A stretch of 64,000 nt of DNA from an uncultured Prevotellaceae bacterium (GTDB taxonomy: Bacteria; Bacteroidota; Bacteroidia; Bacteroidales; Bacteroidaceae): NCBI GenBank assembly GCA_900316975.1, contig ONFA01000014.1, positions 1 to 64,000 of the forward strand, in the 5' to 3' direction. Shown here one piece after another: positions 6,492 through 16,200 of the stretch. The notes under the pieces are model-generated. The model had not been told where the DNA came from. It did not search any database and saw only the letters and a program-made list of their open reading frames with translations. A program made the translations under genes and the position numbers. Position 1 is the first letter of the stretch, and each line of letters starts with the position of its first letter.

Positions 6492-7619
6492 ATGAACACA
6501 CAAGAAATCGTTTCTTCCATTGCGCTGACCAAACTGAAGGGTTTGAGTCTGCTGAATGCCCGTACACTGATGGACGCAATGGGGTCGGCGAGTGAGGTGT
6601 TTGCCCATCGGAAGGACATTGTTAGCCTCATTCCTGATGCCAGTGAACGACTGGTGGCGGCTTTTGCTGCTGTGGATGATGCATTGAAGTTGGCGGAGGA
6701 GGAGATGGAGTCTGTTGAACAGAAGAAGTTGAGGGTGCTCACGTTGAATGACGAGGATTATCCGCAGCGGCTGAGGGAGTGTGAGGATGCTCCGTTGGTG
6801 CTTTATTGTTGCGGCAATGCCAATCTGAACGGTCGGCGCATCGTCAGCATTGTGGGCACAAGGAAGTGTTCGGAGTATGGGCGTGAGGTGTGCAACAATT
6901 TTATTGCTGACTTGAAAAGCTACTACCCTGACACGCTGATTGTGAGCGGACTAGCATACGGCATTGATGTGTGTGCCCATCGTGCGGCTCTCGACAATGG
7001 TATGTCAACGGTGGGTGTGTTGGCTCATGGGTTGGACACTATTTACCCTTCGATGCACCGACAGGTGGCAGCAGACATGGTGCATCAGCAGGGAGGGCTG
7101 TTGACGGAATATCCCCTTCACACGCAAATTGAGAAGGGGAATTTTGTGCGTCGCAACCGCATTGTGGCAGGTCTGTGCGATGCTTGCATTGTGGTGGAGA
7201 GTTCGGAACGGGGTGGTTCCCTCATCACTGCCGAGTTGGCAATGGAATATAATCGTGATGTGTTTGCTTTTCCAGGACGCGTGTATGATGAATATAGTCG
7301 TGGATGTAATCATCTCATCCGTAAGCAACAGGCAACCTTGCTCACTTGTGCTGCCGACCTTCTTGACGCGATGGGGTGGGAGAATCCGTTGGCACAAACG
7401 TCCAAAAAGAAGGTTGTGCAACAAGAACTTTTCCCCGACCTTACTGATGAGGAACGTGTGTTGGTGAACACGCTCAAGGATGTGGATGACAAGCACATCA
7501 ATCAGATTGCCATCGATGCCAACATTCCTTACTCACGTGCCAGCATGATTCTTTTTGATTTGGAGATGAAGGGGGTTGTGAAGGCGCTTGGAGGTGCGAG
7601 ATACAGGCTGATGCATTAG
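6492..7619 (+). CDS. dprA: DNA-processing protein DprA (Smf)
   Basis: 375 residues, usual length. The N-terminal SAM-like part (residues 1-75) is followed by the Rossmann DprA core with SIVGTRKCSEYGREV, VSGLAYGIDVCAHRAAL and GVLAHGLDTIYPSMHR, then a winged-helix-like C-terminus. DprA binds incoming single-stranded DNA and loads RecA in natural transformation. I start at MNTQEI; eight codons upstream derive from the adjacent direct repeat. No neighbouring competence genes are in view. Confidence 0.93.
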   Translation: MNTQEIVSSIALTKLKGLSLLNARTLMDAMGSASEVFAHRKDIVSLIPDASERLVAAFAAVDDALKLAEEEMESVEQKKLRVLTLNDEDYPQRLRECEDAPLVLYCCGNANLNGRRIVSIVGTRKCSEYGREVCNNFIADLKSYYPDTLIVSGLAYGIDVCAHRAALDNGMSTVGVLAHGLDTIYPSMHRQVAADMVHQQGGLLTEYPLHTQIEKGNFVRRNRIVAGLCDACIVVESSERGGSLITAELAMEYNRDVFAFPGRVYDEYSRGCNHLIRKQQATLLTCAADLLDAMGWENPLAQTSKKKVVQQELFPDLTDEERVLVNTLKDVDDKHINQIAIDANIPYSRASMILFDLEMKGVVKALGGARYRLMH

Positions 7620-7731
7620 TGTGATGTACGATGGATGATGTACGATGTACGATGTGGGCTAACGCGATGCGCACAAGCCGCATGGTAAATGGAAAAATAA
7701 ATTGTACATTGTAAATCGTTAAATTGTAAAT
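7620..7731. repeat. Intergenic repeat of TGTACGATG / TGTAAAT words
   Basis: Contains four GTACGATG-like repeats, then GGCTAACGCGATGCGCAC, then TTGTACATTGTAAAT. The same word set, in the opposite orientation, occurs at 13145-13246. Confidence 0.6.
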
Positions 7732-9570
7732 TTACAATGCCTGCATGTCGTTCAGTTTCTTGTAGTAGCCATCCTGCTCAATCAGCTCTTCATGCGTGCC
7801 GCATTCCACAATTTTTCCTTCATGGAGCACATAGATCTCGTTAGCGTTCTTGATGGTGGAAAGACGGTGTGCAATGGCGATGGTGGTGCGCGATTTCATG
7901 AGTTTTTCCAACGCATCCTGCACCAGGCGCTCACTCTCTGTGTCGAGCGCGGAGGTGGCTTCGTCGAGAATCAGTATGGGAGGATTCTTCAGAATGGCTC
8001 GTGCTATGGAAATGCGTTGGCGCTGACCGCCTGAGAGTCGTCCGCCTCGGTCGCCTACATTGGTTTGATAGCCTTGTTCCATCTCCATGATGAAGTCATG
8101 GGCATTGGCGATTTTTGCGGCAGCCTCCACCTGTTCCTGTGTGGCACTTTCCACTCCGAAGGCGATGTTGTTGAAGATGGTGTCGTTGAACAGGATGGCT
8201 TCCTGATTGACATTGCCTATCAAGCCTCGCAGCGAATGGAGGGAGAGGTTGCGCACATCTTCTCCGTCAATCTTGATGGTGCCTGAGGTAACATCGTGAT
8301 AGCGTGGAATGAGGTCAACGAGGGTGCTCTTGCCTGACCCTGACTGCCCCACCAATGCGATGGTCTGCCCCTTCTTGATGGTGAGATTGATGTCGTGCAG
8401 AATTTCATGCCCTTCGTTGTAGGAGAAATGCACATGTTCCAACTGTATGGAGTCGGTGAGCGCATCTATCTGCTTGGGGTCTGAAACTTCCTTGATGTTG
8501 TTCTCTGCATTGAGAATCTTGTTGATGCGCTCCAACGAGGCAAGTCCTTTCTGAATGCTGTAGCCTGCTTTGGAGAGGTCTTTGATGGGCTGCAAGGTGG
8601 TATAGAGAATGACCAAATAGTAGATGAATCCGCTGGCGTCGATGGGGCTGCTGCCTGAGAAGATGAGATAGCCGCCAAACCAGAGGACAATGACTATCAT
8701 GCAGGTGCCCAAGAACTCGCTGACGGGATGGGCAGCCGACTGACGTATCGCCACTTTCATGGAGGCATTGCGGAACTCGTTGTTCACTGCCGTGAAGCGG
8801 TCTTCCATCTTTTTTTCTGCAATGAAGGCCTTGATGATGCGGAGTCCTCCGAGGGTTTCCTCTATCTGACTGATGCCATCGCTCCATTTCGATTGGGCAT
8901 AAAGGGAGTTCTGCTTGAGTTTCTTACCGATACGCCCGATGCCGCCTGCCAGCAGAGGCACTACCAGCAGGGTGAAAAGTGTGAGTTGCCAACTCATGGC
9001 AAACATCGTTCCTACATAGACCAAAATGAAGATGGGGTTCTTGATGATCATGTCGAGCGATGAGGTGATGCTGCTGTCAATCTCATTCACATCGGTCGAG
9101 ACGCGTGCCAAGATGTCGCCTTTCCGCTCCTCGGAGAAGAAGGAAAGCGGCAGGGAAAGAATCTTCTTGTAGATGTCGGCGCGGACGTCGCGGATTATGC
9201 CTGTGCGGAGGGGCATCAGACAGGCTGAACCGCCAAAATAGGTGGCGGTCTTCAGCAGGGTGAGGCTGGCAAGCACAATGCCCAACACCAGAAGCGTTGT
9301 GGCAGGACCATAGGTGTCGACCAGACATTGCGAGTAGTAGTAGCCGTTGTTTGTCATCACCTCCACCAGATTGTCCACATTGCATGTGCTCCAGTCCACC
9401 AGTTCGTACCGCTCTGTATTCACTTTGAAGAGAATTTGCAGAATCGGCAACAGGATGGAGAAGGAGAATACGTTGAAGAGTGCTGCCAAGATATTCATGG
9501 CAAACGTTCCTGCAATGTATCCTTTGTAACGGGCAAAGTATTTGCCCATCTGGTTGAAGAATTCTTTCAT
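7732..9570 (-). CDS. ABC exporter, MsbA/McjD-like half transporter
   Basis: 612 residues. An N-terminal six-helix membrane domain (residues about 1-340, type-1 exporter) is fused to an ATPase domain with Walker A GQSGSGKST (about residue 400), signature LSGGQRQRIS, Walker B ILILDEATSALD and the H-loop IAIAHRLST. A long periplasmic segment between helices 1 and 2 is typical of Bacteroidota members. It works as a dimer, probably moving lipid or another hydrophobic substrate; MsbA-like lipid A export is plausible but not provable here. Its ATG overlaps the sufE stop (TAATG), so it is the last gene of the rdgB-side minus-strand operon. Confidence 0.9.
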   Translation of the reverse strand: MKEFFNQMGKYFARYKGYIAGTFAMNILAALFNVFSFSILLPILQILFKVNTERYELVDWSTCNVDNLVEVMTNNGYYYSQCLVDTYGPATTLLVLGIVLASLTLLKTATYFGGSACLMPLRTGIIRDVRADIYKKILSLPLSFFSEERKGDILARVSTDVNEIDSSITSSLDMIIKNPIFILVYVGTMFAMSWQLTLFTLLVVPLLAGGIGRIGKKLKQNSLYAQSKWSDGISQIEETLGGLRIIKAFIAEKKMEDRFTAVNNEFRNASMKVAIRQSAAHPVSEFLGTCMIVIVLWFGGYLIFSGSSPIDASGFIYYLVILYTTLQPIKDLSKAGYSIQKGLASLERINKILNAENNIKEVSDPKQIDALTDSIQLEHVHFSYNEGHEILHDINLTIKKGQTIALVGQSGSGKSTLVDLIPRYHDVTSGTIKIDGEDVRNLSLHSLRGLIGNVNQEAILFNDTIFNNIAFGVESATQEQVEAAAKIANAHDFIMEMEQGYQTNVGDRGGRLSGGQRQRISIARAILKNPPILILDEATSALDTESERLVQDALEKLMKSRTTIAIAHRLSTIKNANEIYVLHEGKIVECGTHEELIEQDGYYKKLNDMQAL

Positions 9571-9998
9571 TAACTGTTGTTTTTTGCCTTGAATGCCATC
9601 GCATAGAGTTTCATCTGCTTCAGCATGGCCAAAAGCCCGTTGCTGCGTGTGGGGGAAAGGTGTTCCTTCAAACCGATGTCTTCTATGAAATGGAGGTTGG
9701 CATTCAAGATGTCGTCGGGTGTCTGGTTGTCCAACACACGGATGAGCAGGGTGACTATGCCCTTCACGATGAGTGCATCACTCTCTGCCTGGAAGTGAAT
9801 CTTCCCTTCGGGTGTGAGGTCTGCCTGCAACCAAACTCTGCTCTGGCAACCATCAATGAGGTTGCTCTCCACTTTGTATTGTTCGGGCAGCGGTTCTTGT
9901 TCACTGCCTAAGTCGATGAGCATCTGGTATTTGTCCATCCAATCATCGAAACCTTCAAACTCTTCGATGACCTCCTGTTGTATTTCTTCTATCGTCAT
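9570..9998 (-). CDS. sufE: SufE-family cysteine desulfurase activator
   Basis: 142 residues, usual size. The SufE pattern is seen: FDDWMDKYQMLIDLG, then LIDGCQSRVWL with the sulfur-accepting Cys, ALIVKGIVTLLIRVLDNQ, and the C-terminal hairpin HLSPTRSNGLLAM. It takes persulfide sulfur from SufS for iron-sulfur assembly. The ATG at 9998 overlaps the preceding stop as ATGA; a second in-frame ATG at 10010 is four codons upstream. No other suf genes are nearby. Confidence 0.9.
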   Translation of the reverse strand: MTIEEIQQEVIEEFEGFDDWMDKYQMLIDLGSEQEPLPEQYKVESNLIDGCQSRVWLQADLTPEGKIHFQAESDALIVKGIVTLLIRVLDNQTPDDILNANLHFIEDIGLKEHLSPTRSNGLLAMLKQMKLYAMAFKAKNNS

Positions 9999-10966
9999 TG
10001 TTCTGTCCATATCACTTCCAGCATGGTTTGTCCCACTGCCTTCAGTGTTTCTTTGTTGATGTTCTTGATATTGTCGTCCAAGGTGTGCCAAGTGCTGGGG
10101 AATCCTCCATTTTGTGTGTCGGAACCAATCACGTCTATACAGGGGATGCCACCTTGGTTCACTTGCAGGTGGTCGTCTGTGATGTAGCCGCCTTCTTGGT
10201 CGTAACTGAAATATTTGCCATATCCGATGCGTCCGGCTGCACCCCACACTTTGTCTACGATGGAGGGTGCATAACTCATGGAATATTGTTCACGATAGAA
10301 GACGGTGTTGCTGCCTCCCACCATGTCGAGGTTGATGCCATAGCGTGCTGTGTAGCCTTCCACATGGCGCTTGCCTGACCAGTACTGGCTGCCTAAGCAC
10401 CAGCTGCTTGCGTTGTTGCTGCCACCACCTTCTCCGCTGTCTTCTGCATCCCAACAGATGAAATCCACACCTATCTTCACTTGGCTGGAATCGTTTGCCA
10501 ACTGCAACTGACGTGCTATCTCCAGCATCACGCCAATGGAACTGCCGCCATCGTTGGCACCGTCAATCGGGGTGTTGTGATTTGCTTCATCGGGGTCATT
10601 GTCTGCCCATTGACGACTGTCCCAATGCCCTGCAATCAAGATTCGTTCTGCTGCTTCGGGATTGTAGGATGCGATGATGTTGCGCATCTTGATGGGGGTG
10701 CCATCGTAGAGTTTCGCATCGGCATACTGGTCATACACCACTGCTCCAAAACTCTTGAATTTCTGGGCAATATATTCACCGCATGAATCGTGTGCCGCAG
10801 AGTTCATCACACGAGGACCGAATGCACATTGTTCTGCTACATATGCATAAGCAGAATCTTCACAAAAAACAGGTGCCGGCGACACGTAATCAGCCACCTC
10901 CACCTTCTTTTCCTTACAACCTGCCAGCAACAGAGCCAATGCTACAAAATATAGTATTTTCTTCAT
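9995..10966 (-). CDS. M28-family zinc lipoprotein, probable glutaminyl-peptide cyclotransferase
   Basis: 323 residues. Lipoprotein signal with lipobox LLAGC (Cys about residue 17). The M28 zinc ligands appear in order: AGHWDSRQWADNDPDEANH, IDGANDGGSSIGVMLEIARQ, FICWDAEDSGEG, and NLDMVGG, with a late His in TWHTLDD. The single-zinc, HWDSR...NDP pattern matches type II glutaminyl cyclases described in Porphyromonas and Prevotella, which cyclise N-terminal Gln of exported proteins. An aminopeptidase activity is the alternative. The start is fixed by the signal peptide and by the promoter box at 10987-10994. Confidence 0.8.
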   Translation of the reverse strand: MKKILYFVALALLLAGCKEKKVEVADYVSPAPVFCEDSAYAYVAEQCAFGPRVMNSAAHDSCGEYIAQKFKSFGAVVYDQYADAKLYDGTPIKMRNIIASYNPEAAERILIAGHWDSRQWADNDPDEANHNTPIDGANDGGSSIGVMLEIARQLQLANDSSQVKIGVDFICWDAEDSGEGGGSNNASSWCLGSQYWSGKRHVEGYTARYGINLDMVGGSNTVFYREQYSMSYAPSIVDKVWGAAGRIGYGKYFSYDQEGGYITDDHLQVNQGGIPCIDVIGSDTQNGGFPSTWHTLDDNIKNINKETLKAVGQTMLEVIWTEQ

Positions 10967-10986
10967 TTTTGATGATTTAGCAGGTG

Positions 10987-10994
10987 CAAAGGTA
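10987..10994 (-). promoter_or_regulatory. Promoter -7 box of the M28-sufE-ABC operon
   Basis: TACCTTTG on the minus strand, 20 bases upstream of the M28 ATG, lying between it and rdgB. Confidence 0.6.
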
Positions 10995-11000
10995 CGGATT

Positions 11001-11600
11001 TTAATTGAAAAATAGAAACTCTGCCAGTTTTTCCACTGCTTTTGCACGGTGACTGATGTTATTTTTCACCTCATTGCCCATTTCGGCAAAGGTCTTTTCA
11101 TAGCCATCAGGTACAAAAAGGGGATCGTAACCGAAACCTCCATCGCCACGTTTCTCCGTGATGATGTGTCCCTCGACAACTCCGTCGAAGAAGTGTGTCT
11201 CCCCCTCGTAAATCAAAGCAATGCACGTGCGGAAACAGGCCTTTCGGTTCTCTTCCCCAGCCAGTTTCTCAAGCAGCACATCCATATTGGCATCGTCCTT
11301 GTTGCCAGCAGTTACCTGACGACCATTCTTTACAGCATAACGTGCTGAATACACACCAGGCTCTCCACCTAATGCTTCCACTTGCAGACCTGAATCGTCG
11401 GCAAAGCAATCGAAGCCGAAATGTTCCTTCACGTAGCGAGCCTTCTGTAGGGCATTCTCGCGAAAGGTCGTTCCTGTTTCTGGAATGTCCACGTTGCAGC
11501 CGATGTCCTTCAGGCTTTTCACGTCAAATTTGTTGCCAAGAATGGCACGTATCTCTTCCAACTTGTGTGCATTGTTGCTGGCGAACACTAAGGTTTTCAT
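11001..11600 (-). CDS. rdgB: Non-canonical purine NTP pyrophosphatase (RdgB/HAM1)
   Basis: 199 residues. Diagnostic motifs: [13 protein letters not shown] at the N-terminus, [34 protein letters not shown] (active-site Asp pair), [11 protein letters not shown], and the C-terminal SHRAKA. It removes dITP and XTP from the nucleotide pool. The next gene downstream has its own promoter, so rdgB may or may not be co-transcribed with it. Confidence 0.95.
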   Translation of the reverse strand: MKTLVFASNNAHKLEEIRAILGNKFDVKSLKDIGCNVDIPETGTTFRENALQKARYVKEHFGFDCFADDSGLQVEALGGEPGVYSARYAVKNGRQVTAGNKDDANMDVLLEKLAGEENRKACFRTCIALIYEGETHFFDGVVEGHIITEKRGDGGFGYDPLFVPDGYEKTFAEMGNEVKNNISHRAKAVEKLAEFLFFN

Positions 11601-11700
11601 ATCTTTCTCTTTATTTTATGCAAAAATAGTATATTCTTTTCACATTGGTTAGCACATTTATACTATTTTTTATCTTTTTCTGCATTTTTTTCTCTTTTTC

Positions 11701-11732
11701 TTTGACAAATAGAAAAAAAAGACCTACTTTTG
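11701..11732 (+). promoter_or_regulatory. Promoter of the Lrp/AsnC gene
   Basis: TTTG at 11701-11704, exactly 20 bases, then TACTTTTG at 11725-11732: a full Bacteroidota sigma-AB promoter. It leaves a 5' untranslated region of about 60 bases. Confidence 0.8.
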
Positions 11733-11798
11733 TTTACAATTTGTTTTTCATATATTCATCAAATAAGAAAAAAGTACAACTGATAACTTCCTCAAACA

Positions 11799-12323
11799 AT
11801 GGAAAAGATAGATAAACTTGACAAGCAGATTATGGAGATTATCTCCGCCAATGCCCGTATTCCCTTCAAGGATGTTGCTGCCGTTTGCGGTGTATCACGG
11901 GCAGCCATCCATCAGCGTGTTCAGCGTCTGATTGATACCAATGTCATCGTGGGTTCGGGCTACGTCATCAACCCCAAGAGTCTCGGCTACAAGACTTGTA
12001 CCTATGTGGGCATCCGTCTGGAGAAGGGTTCTATGTATGAACGTGTGGTGAATGAACTAAACAAGATTCCCGAGATTGTGGAATGTCACTACACCACAGG
12101 GCCATACACCATGCTCGTGAAACTCTATGCACGTGACAACGAGCAACTCATGGATCTTCTCAACCGTAAGATACAAGGCATCACTGGTGTCGATTCCACC
12201 GAGACGCTCATCTCGCTCGACCAGAGCATCAAGAAGGAGGTACCTATCTGTGTGACAGACAAGCCGGAAGAGAAAATCCAGAAAGGTGGCAAGGCAAAAA
12301 TCATCCTCGCCGAGGACGAATAA
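11799..12323 (+). CDS. Lrp/AsnC-family transcriptional regulator
   Basis: 174 residues. N-terminal helix-turn-helix (LDKQIMEIISANARIPFKDV, VSRAAIHQRVQRL) and a C-terminal ligand-binding RAM domain (VECHYTTGPYTMLVKLYARD). A charged tail of about 25 residues after the RAM domain (KPEEKIQKGGKAKIILAEDE) is longer than usual. Members sense amino acids or related metabolites and act as octamers. It stands alone with a strong promoter and a strong terminator. Confidence 0.9.
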   Translation: MEKIDKLDKQIMEIISANARIPFKDVAAVCGVSRAAIHQRVQRLIDTNVIVGSGYVINPKSLGYKTCTYVGIRLEKGSMYERVVNELNKIPEIVECHYTTGPYTMLVKLYARDNEQLMDLLNRKIQGITGVDSTETLISLDQSIKKEVPICVTDKPEEKIQKGGKAKIILAEDE

Positions 12324-12360
12324 GCAAAGACGGATAAGTAACATTCTAAAATCGATAAAG

Positions 12361-12399
12361 ACGGGCACTCAGCGCAAATGATATGCGCTGAGTGCCCGT
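12361..12399. terminator. Bidirectional terminator hairpin
   Basis: A perfect 16-bp stem (ACGGGCACTCAGCGCA / TGCGCTGAGTGCCCGT) between the convergent Lrp and deacetylase genes, followed by AATATTTT on the plus side. Confidence 0.8.
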
Positions 12400-12502
12400 A
12401 ATATTTTGTGCACGGTGTGGGAAATAGGAGATGCACGGTGCGCCCTTGAAGAAGGGCATGCGAAGTCCCCCATCTTTTGTCAGGCACTTGAGCGACTAAG
12501 GT

Positions 12503-13144
12503 CTATTTTAGATGGCGTGAATGGTGAAGATTTTCGTCGAAGACTTTGAATTCATAGCCTTCGTCGCGGAGCCATTCGATGCATTGTGGCAGTATCTTCT
12601 TCAGTTTGTCGATGCTGCGGAGGGAGTCGTGGAAAGTGATGATGGAACCGTTGCGGGTGTATCGTTTCACATTCTCGAACACTTCTTCGGCTGTGAGGCG
12701 GCAGGAGTAGTCGCGTGTGACAAGGTCCCACATGATGATGGTGTAGTGGCGGCGCAGGCTGATGTATTGGGCGTTGCGCATCCATCCACGGGGAGGACGG
12801 AAGAGGTTTGAGTGGATAAGTTTGTCAGCTTCGTTGGCATTGCGCAGGTAGCGGCTGCTGCCCACCAGAAGTCCACCGATGTGGTTGAAGGTGTGGTTGC
12901 CCAGACGATGCCCGTGGGAACGGATGAGTTCGAACAGATGAGGGTATTTCCTCACGTTGTCACCCACCATGAAGAAGGTGGCTTTGACACCATAGCGGTC
13001 GAGCGTCTCGATGAGCCATGGGGTCGATTCGGGGATGGGTCCGTCGTCGAAGGTCAGATAGACTGCCTTCTCCGTCGGATTCATTCTCCAGATGGCGCTG
13101 GGATAGAGCCAACGCAGCCATTTGGTGGGTTGTTCGATAATCAT
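12503..13144 (-). CDS. Polysaccharide deacetylase (NodB/CE4 family)
   Basis: 213 residues from MIIEQPTKW. All five CE4 motifs are visible: TFDDGP (motif 1), GNHTFNHIG (motif 2, metal His pair), RPPRGW (motif 3), WDLVTRDY (motif 4) and IITFHDS (motif 5). It probably deacetylates peptidoglycan or another surface glycan; no signal peptide is evident. The 19 codons upstream of the chosen ATG are made of the intergenic TGTAAAT repeat and are unlikely to be coding. Confidence 0.9.
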   Translation of the reverse strand: MIIEQPTKWLRWLYPSAIWRMNPTEKAVYLTFDDGPIPESTPWLIETLDRYGVKATFFMVGDNVRKYPHLFELIRSHGHRLGNHTFNHIGGLLVGSSRYLRNANEADKLIHSNLFRPPRGWMRNAQYISLRRHYTIIMWDLVTRDYSCRLTAEEVFENVKRYTRNGSIITFHDSLRSIDKLKKILPQCIEWLRDEGYEFKVFDENLHHSRHLK

Positions 13145-13246
13145 CTTTTCATTTACTATCTGACCATTTACAATGTACAATTTACCTTTCGGGATGCGCA
13201 CATCGCGTTAGCCTACATTGTACGTTGTAAATGGTCAAATGGTACA
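13145..13246. repeat. Intergenic repeat of TGTACAAT / TGTAAAT words
   Basis: Holds ACCATTTACAATGTACAATTT, then GATGCGCACATCGCGTTAGCC, then ACATTGTACGTTGTAAATGG. The central GCGCA-CGCGTTAGCC part is the reverse complement of the sequence at about 7656-7676. Confidence 0.6.
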
Positions 13247-16200
13247 TTATTGTAGTTGTATGCCAGCGTTCTCGCATTTCGACATGAAGGCGCTGTACAG
13301 TGCTTGGATTTCGCTGTCCATCTTTATTGCCTTCTTACCGTAATCAGCTGCTTTAGTGGCATTTGATTGAGAGATTTTGTTGTAATAGTCCTGAATCGTT
13401 GCCAAAGCATAGACCTCCTGATGGCAGTCACGGACGCTGCTCGCAAAATAGACGTTGCTCAATGACAAATACCACTTGATGTATTCCTTGGAATGCTTCT
13501 CGATTTGCTCGAGGATGGGGACAGCCCTTTCGGGTTTGCCGCATTCGATAAATGCATCGGCTATGTCAAGCGAAGCACTGCTGATGTCGTGTGGCACATT
13601 GTAGGACGGGATTTCCTTCTCGCACTTGTCAAGTGCCTTGAGTGCCATGTCTTTTTTGCCCTCTTTCACAAGATTGGTGATGAGGTTAGCAAACCAACGA
13701 CGGTGCGTGAAGCACATGCGCATGGTGGTCTCGTCGATGTAGAGACCTGGCTGGCTCAGGTTGCCATAGCGGTATTTGTTCATCATGTTCTCATAAGCCT
13801 TGTCGGTGTCGATGACGGTGTGGACAATACCATAGGACATGCCGTTCTCCTCGAAGGTGAAGGGGCTGATGCGCCATGCCATGCCTTCCTGAATGAAGTG
13901 TCGCCACAGGTTACCGTAGTTGCTGGAACCGACAGTGGTGGACATATAGAGTGGGCGTGAGAAATTGCTCTGTGCAATCATCTCCAGCATCATGATGAAA
14001 CTCTTTGACACACGATCCTGTCCCTCAAGGCTGATGACCATCTGGTCAGGAATGACCTCGTTGCCTAACGTGTCGGTCGGAATCATCATGCCTGAACGAC
14101 GAACCGCTTCCTTATCAACGGTCACATACAATGTGTCGCTGGGCAGACAAGCAGGAAGTGATGCCACCAATTCCTTGTCACTTTCCGACAGACCTTCATA
14201 GTTCTTCAATAGGAACTTCTGGATGGCTGTCTTCAGCTCAAATGGGTCGTCGCCCCACAGACGTTTGGCAAGAGCGGAATCCTGTGCCGCCACTTCCCTG
14301 ACAAGGTCTTTCATGCTCAAAACGCCGCCACCGATGTTCACTTCAGGATTAATATCCGTCATCTCTTGTTTACCAGCCGTGTATTGGTAGCGTTTCCATG
14401 AGATTGGGAGTGGGCTTGACTGACCTTCACCCGAGAAGGCTGGACGCTTCATCTGGTCAATGTACCAGTCGGTTTGGAGATAGGAAAGGTTGCACACACG
14501 TACATCAGTGCGTTTCCCCTCTGTATCTTCGTTGTACCAAAGTGGGAAGGTATCGTTGTCACCATTGGTGTAAATGACACCATCATGTGGGATGGTTTCA
14601 AGATAGTTCAGTCCGAAATCTCGGCACATGTAGCGATCAGAGCGGTCGTGGTCGTCCCATGTCTGGCTAACCATCTGCAAGGGCACAGCTATTGCAGGTA
14701 CAAGACCTACAGCACCGGCAATGATGCTTGCCATGCGTTTCTCCATCTTCTTGCCAAGCCACTTGCCCAACAGGTCGTAGATGGCAGCGATACCAAGTCC
14801 GCACCACATGGCGAATGCATAGAATGAGCCTGCATAGGCATAGTCACGCTCACGGGGCTGAAGTGGGGTCTGATTCAGGTAGATGACAATGGCGATACCT
14901 GTCATGAAGAACAGGAAGAACACGACCCAGAACTGCTGGATGCCCTTGCGGTCGCGGAAGGCTTGCCAGAAGAAGCCAAGCAGACCCAGAATGAGTGGCA
15001 GACAGAAGAAGACGTTGTGTCCTTTGTTCTCTTTGAGGTCGGAAGGGAGCAAGTCTTGATTGCCCAAACGCATATTGTCAAGCCAATCAAAGCCTGAAAG
15101 CCAGTTACCATGCTCAAGTTCGCCATTACCCTGAATGTCGTTCTGACGACCGGCAAAGTTCCACATGAAGTAACGCCAGTACATCCAGTTCATCTGATAA
15201 GAGAGGAAGAAGCGGATATTATCTATTTGGCTTGGAATCTCAATAGTTTGGGATTCACGTCCAGGGATTCGATATTCAACAGAGTGGTAACTTACATTGC
15301 CCAGCCATGATTCGTAGGCGCGTACATGTTGTGCATCGTCGCTATAGATACGAGGGAAGAGCATACACTGGTCTGAGGGGTACTTGAGCGAGAACTTATC
15401 ACGAATTTTTACATATTCATCCTTCTCGTTCTCGTTTTCCTTGTCCTTGCGCTGATAGACGGGTGCCCCCTTCTCGGTGGCATAAGCGAGATAACCATCA
15501 CCATTGTCTTTGATTTCAGGCTGTGACTTGTATGTCTGACCAAAGAAGAGGGGGCGTTCACCATATTGTTCACGACCTAAGTATTCACCCAGCGTGAACA
15601 CATCCTCTGGAGAGTTCTGGTCCATAGGAGGATTGGCTGTGGAACGGATGACGATGACAGCATAGGAACTGTAACCCACTGTCATCAGCGTCATGCAGAG
15701 AATGGCAGTGTTGAGGATACGTGGAGTGGCTTTCTTGGTGAAGAAAAGCACACTGGCAATGATGCTCAGCACGATGATGCCAATCACAACAGATGCCACA
15801 CCATGTCCATAGAATGGGATGCCGAGGAGTGCAGTGCAGACAATGAACGAAACATACATACGGTTCTCGCTTTTGGCTTGAGTGGTCTCCCGCAATGCCC
15901 AGACAAGTGCAACGGCCAGAAGTGTGAGGTAGATGTAAAGTCCGATATTATAAGGCATGCCCAATGTGTTGACAAACAGCAACTCGAACCATCCACCAAT
16001 CTTCACGATACCAGGCACAATACCATAAAGTACGGCAGCCACGATGATGCCTGAAACACCCAACACGATGAGCGATCCTTTGCCAGTCGGGTTCTTGCTC
16101 ATCTTATAGTAATAGACGAGCACGATGGCAGGGATACAAAGGAGGTTCAGCAAGTGGACACCGATGGAAAGCCCCACCAAGTAGGCAATGAATACAAGCC

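Noticed and set aside
9999..10247. Longer sufE start
   Set aside because: The extension lies antisense-free inside the M28 gene in another frame; the ATGA overlap gives the natural start.
12503..13201. Longer deacetylase start at 13201
   Set aside because: The extra codons are the dispersed TGTAAAT intergenic repeat.
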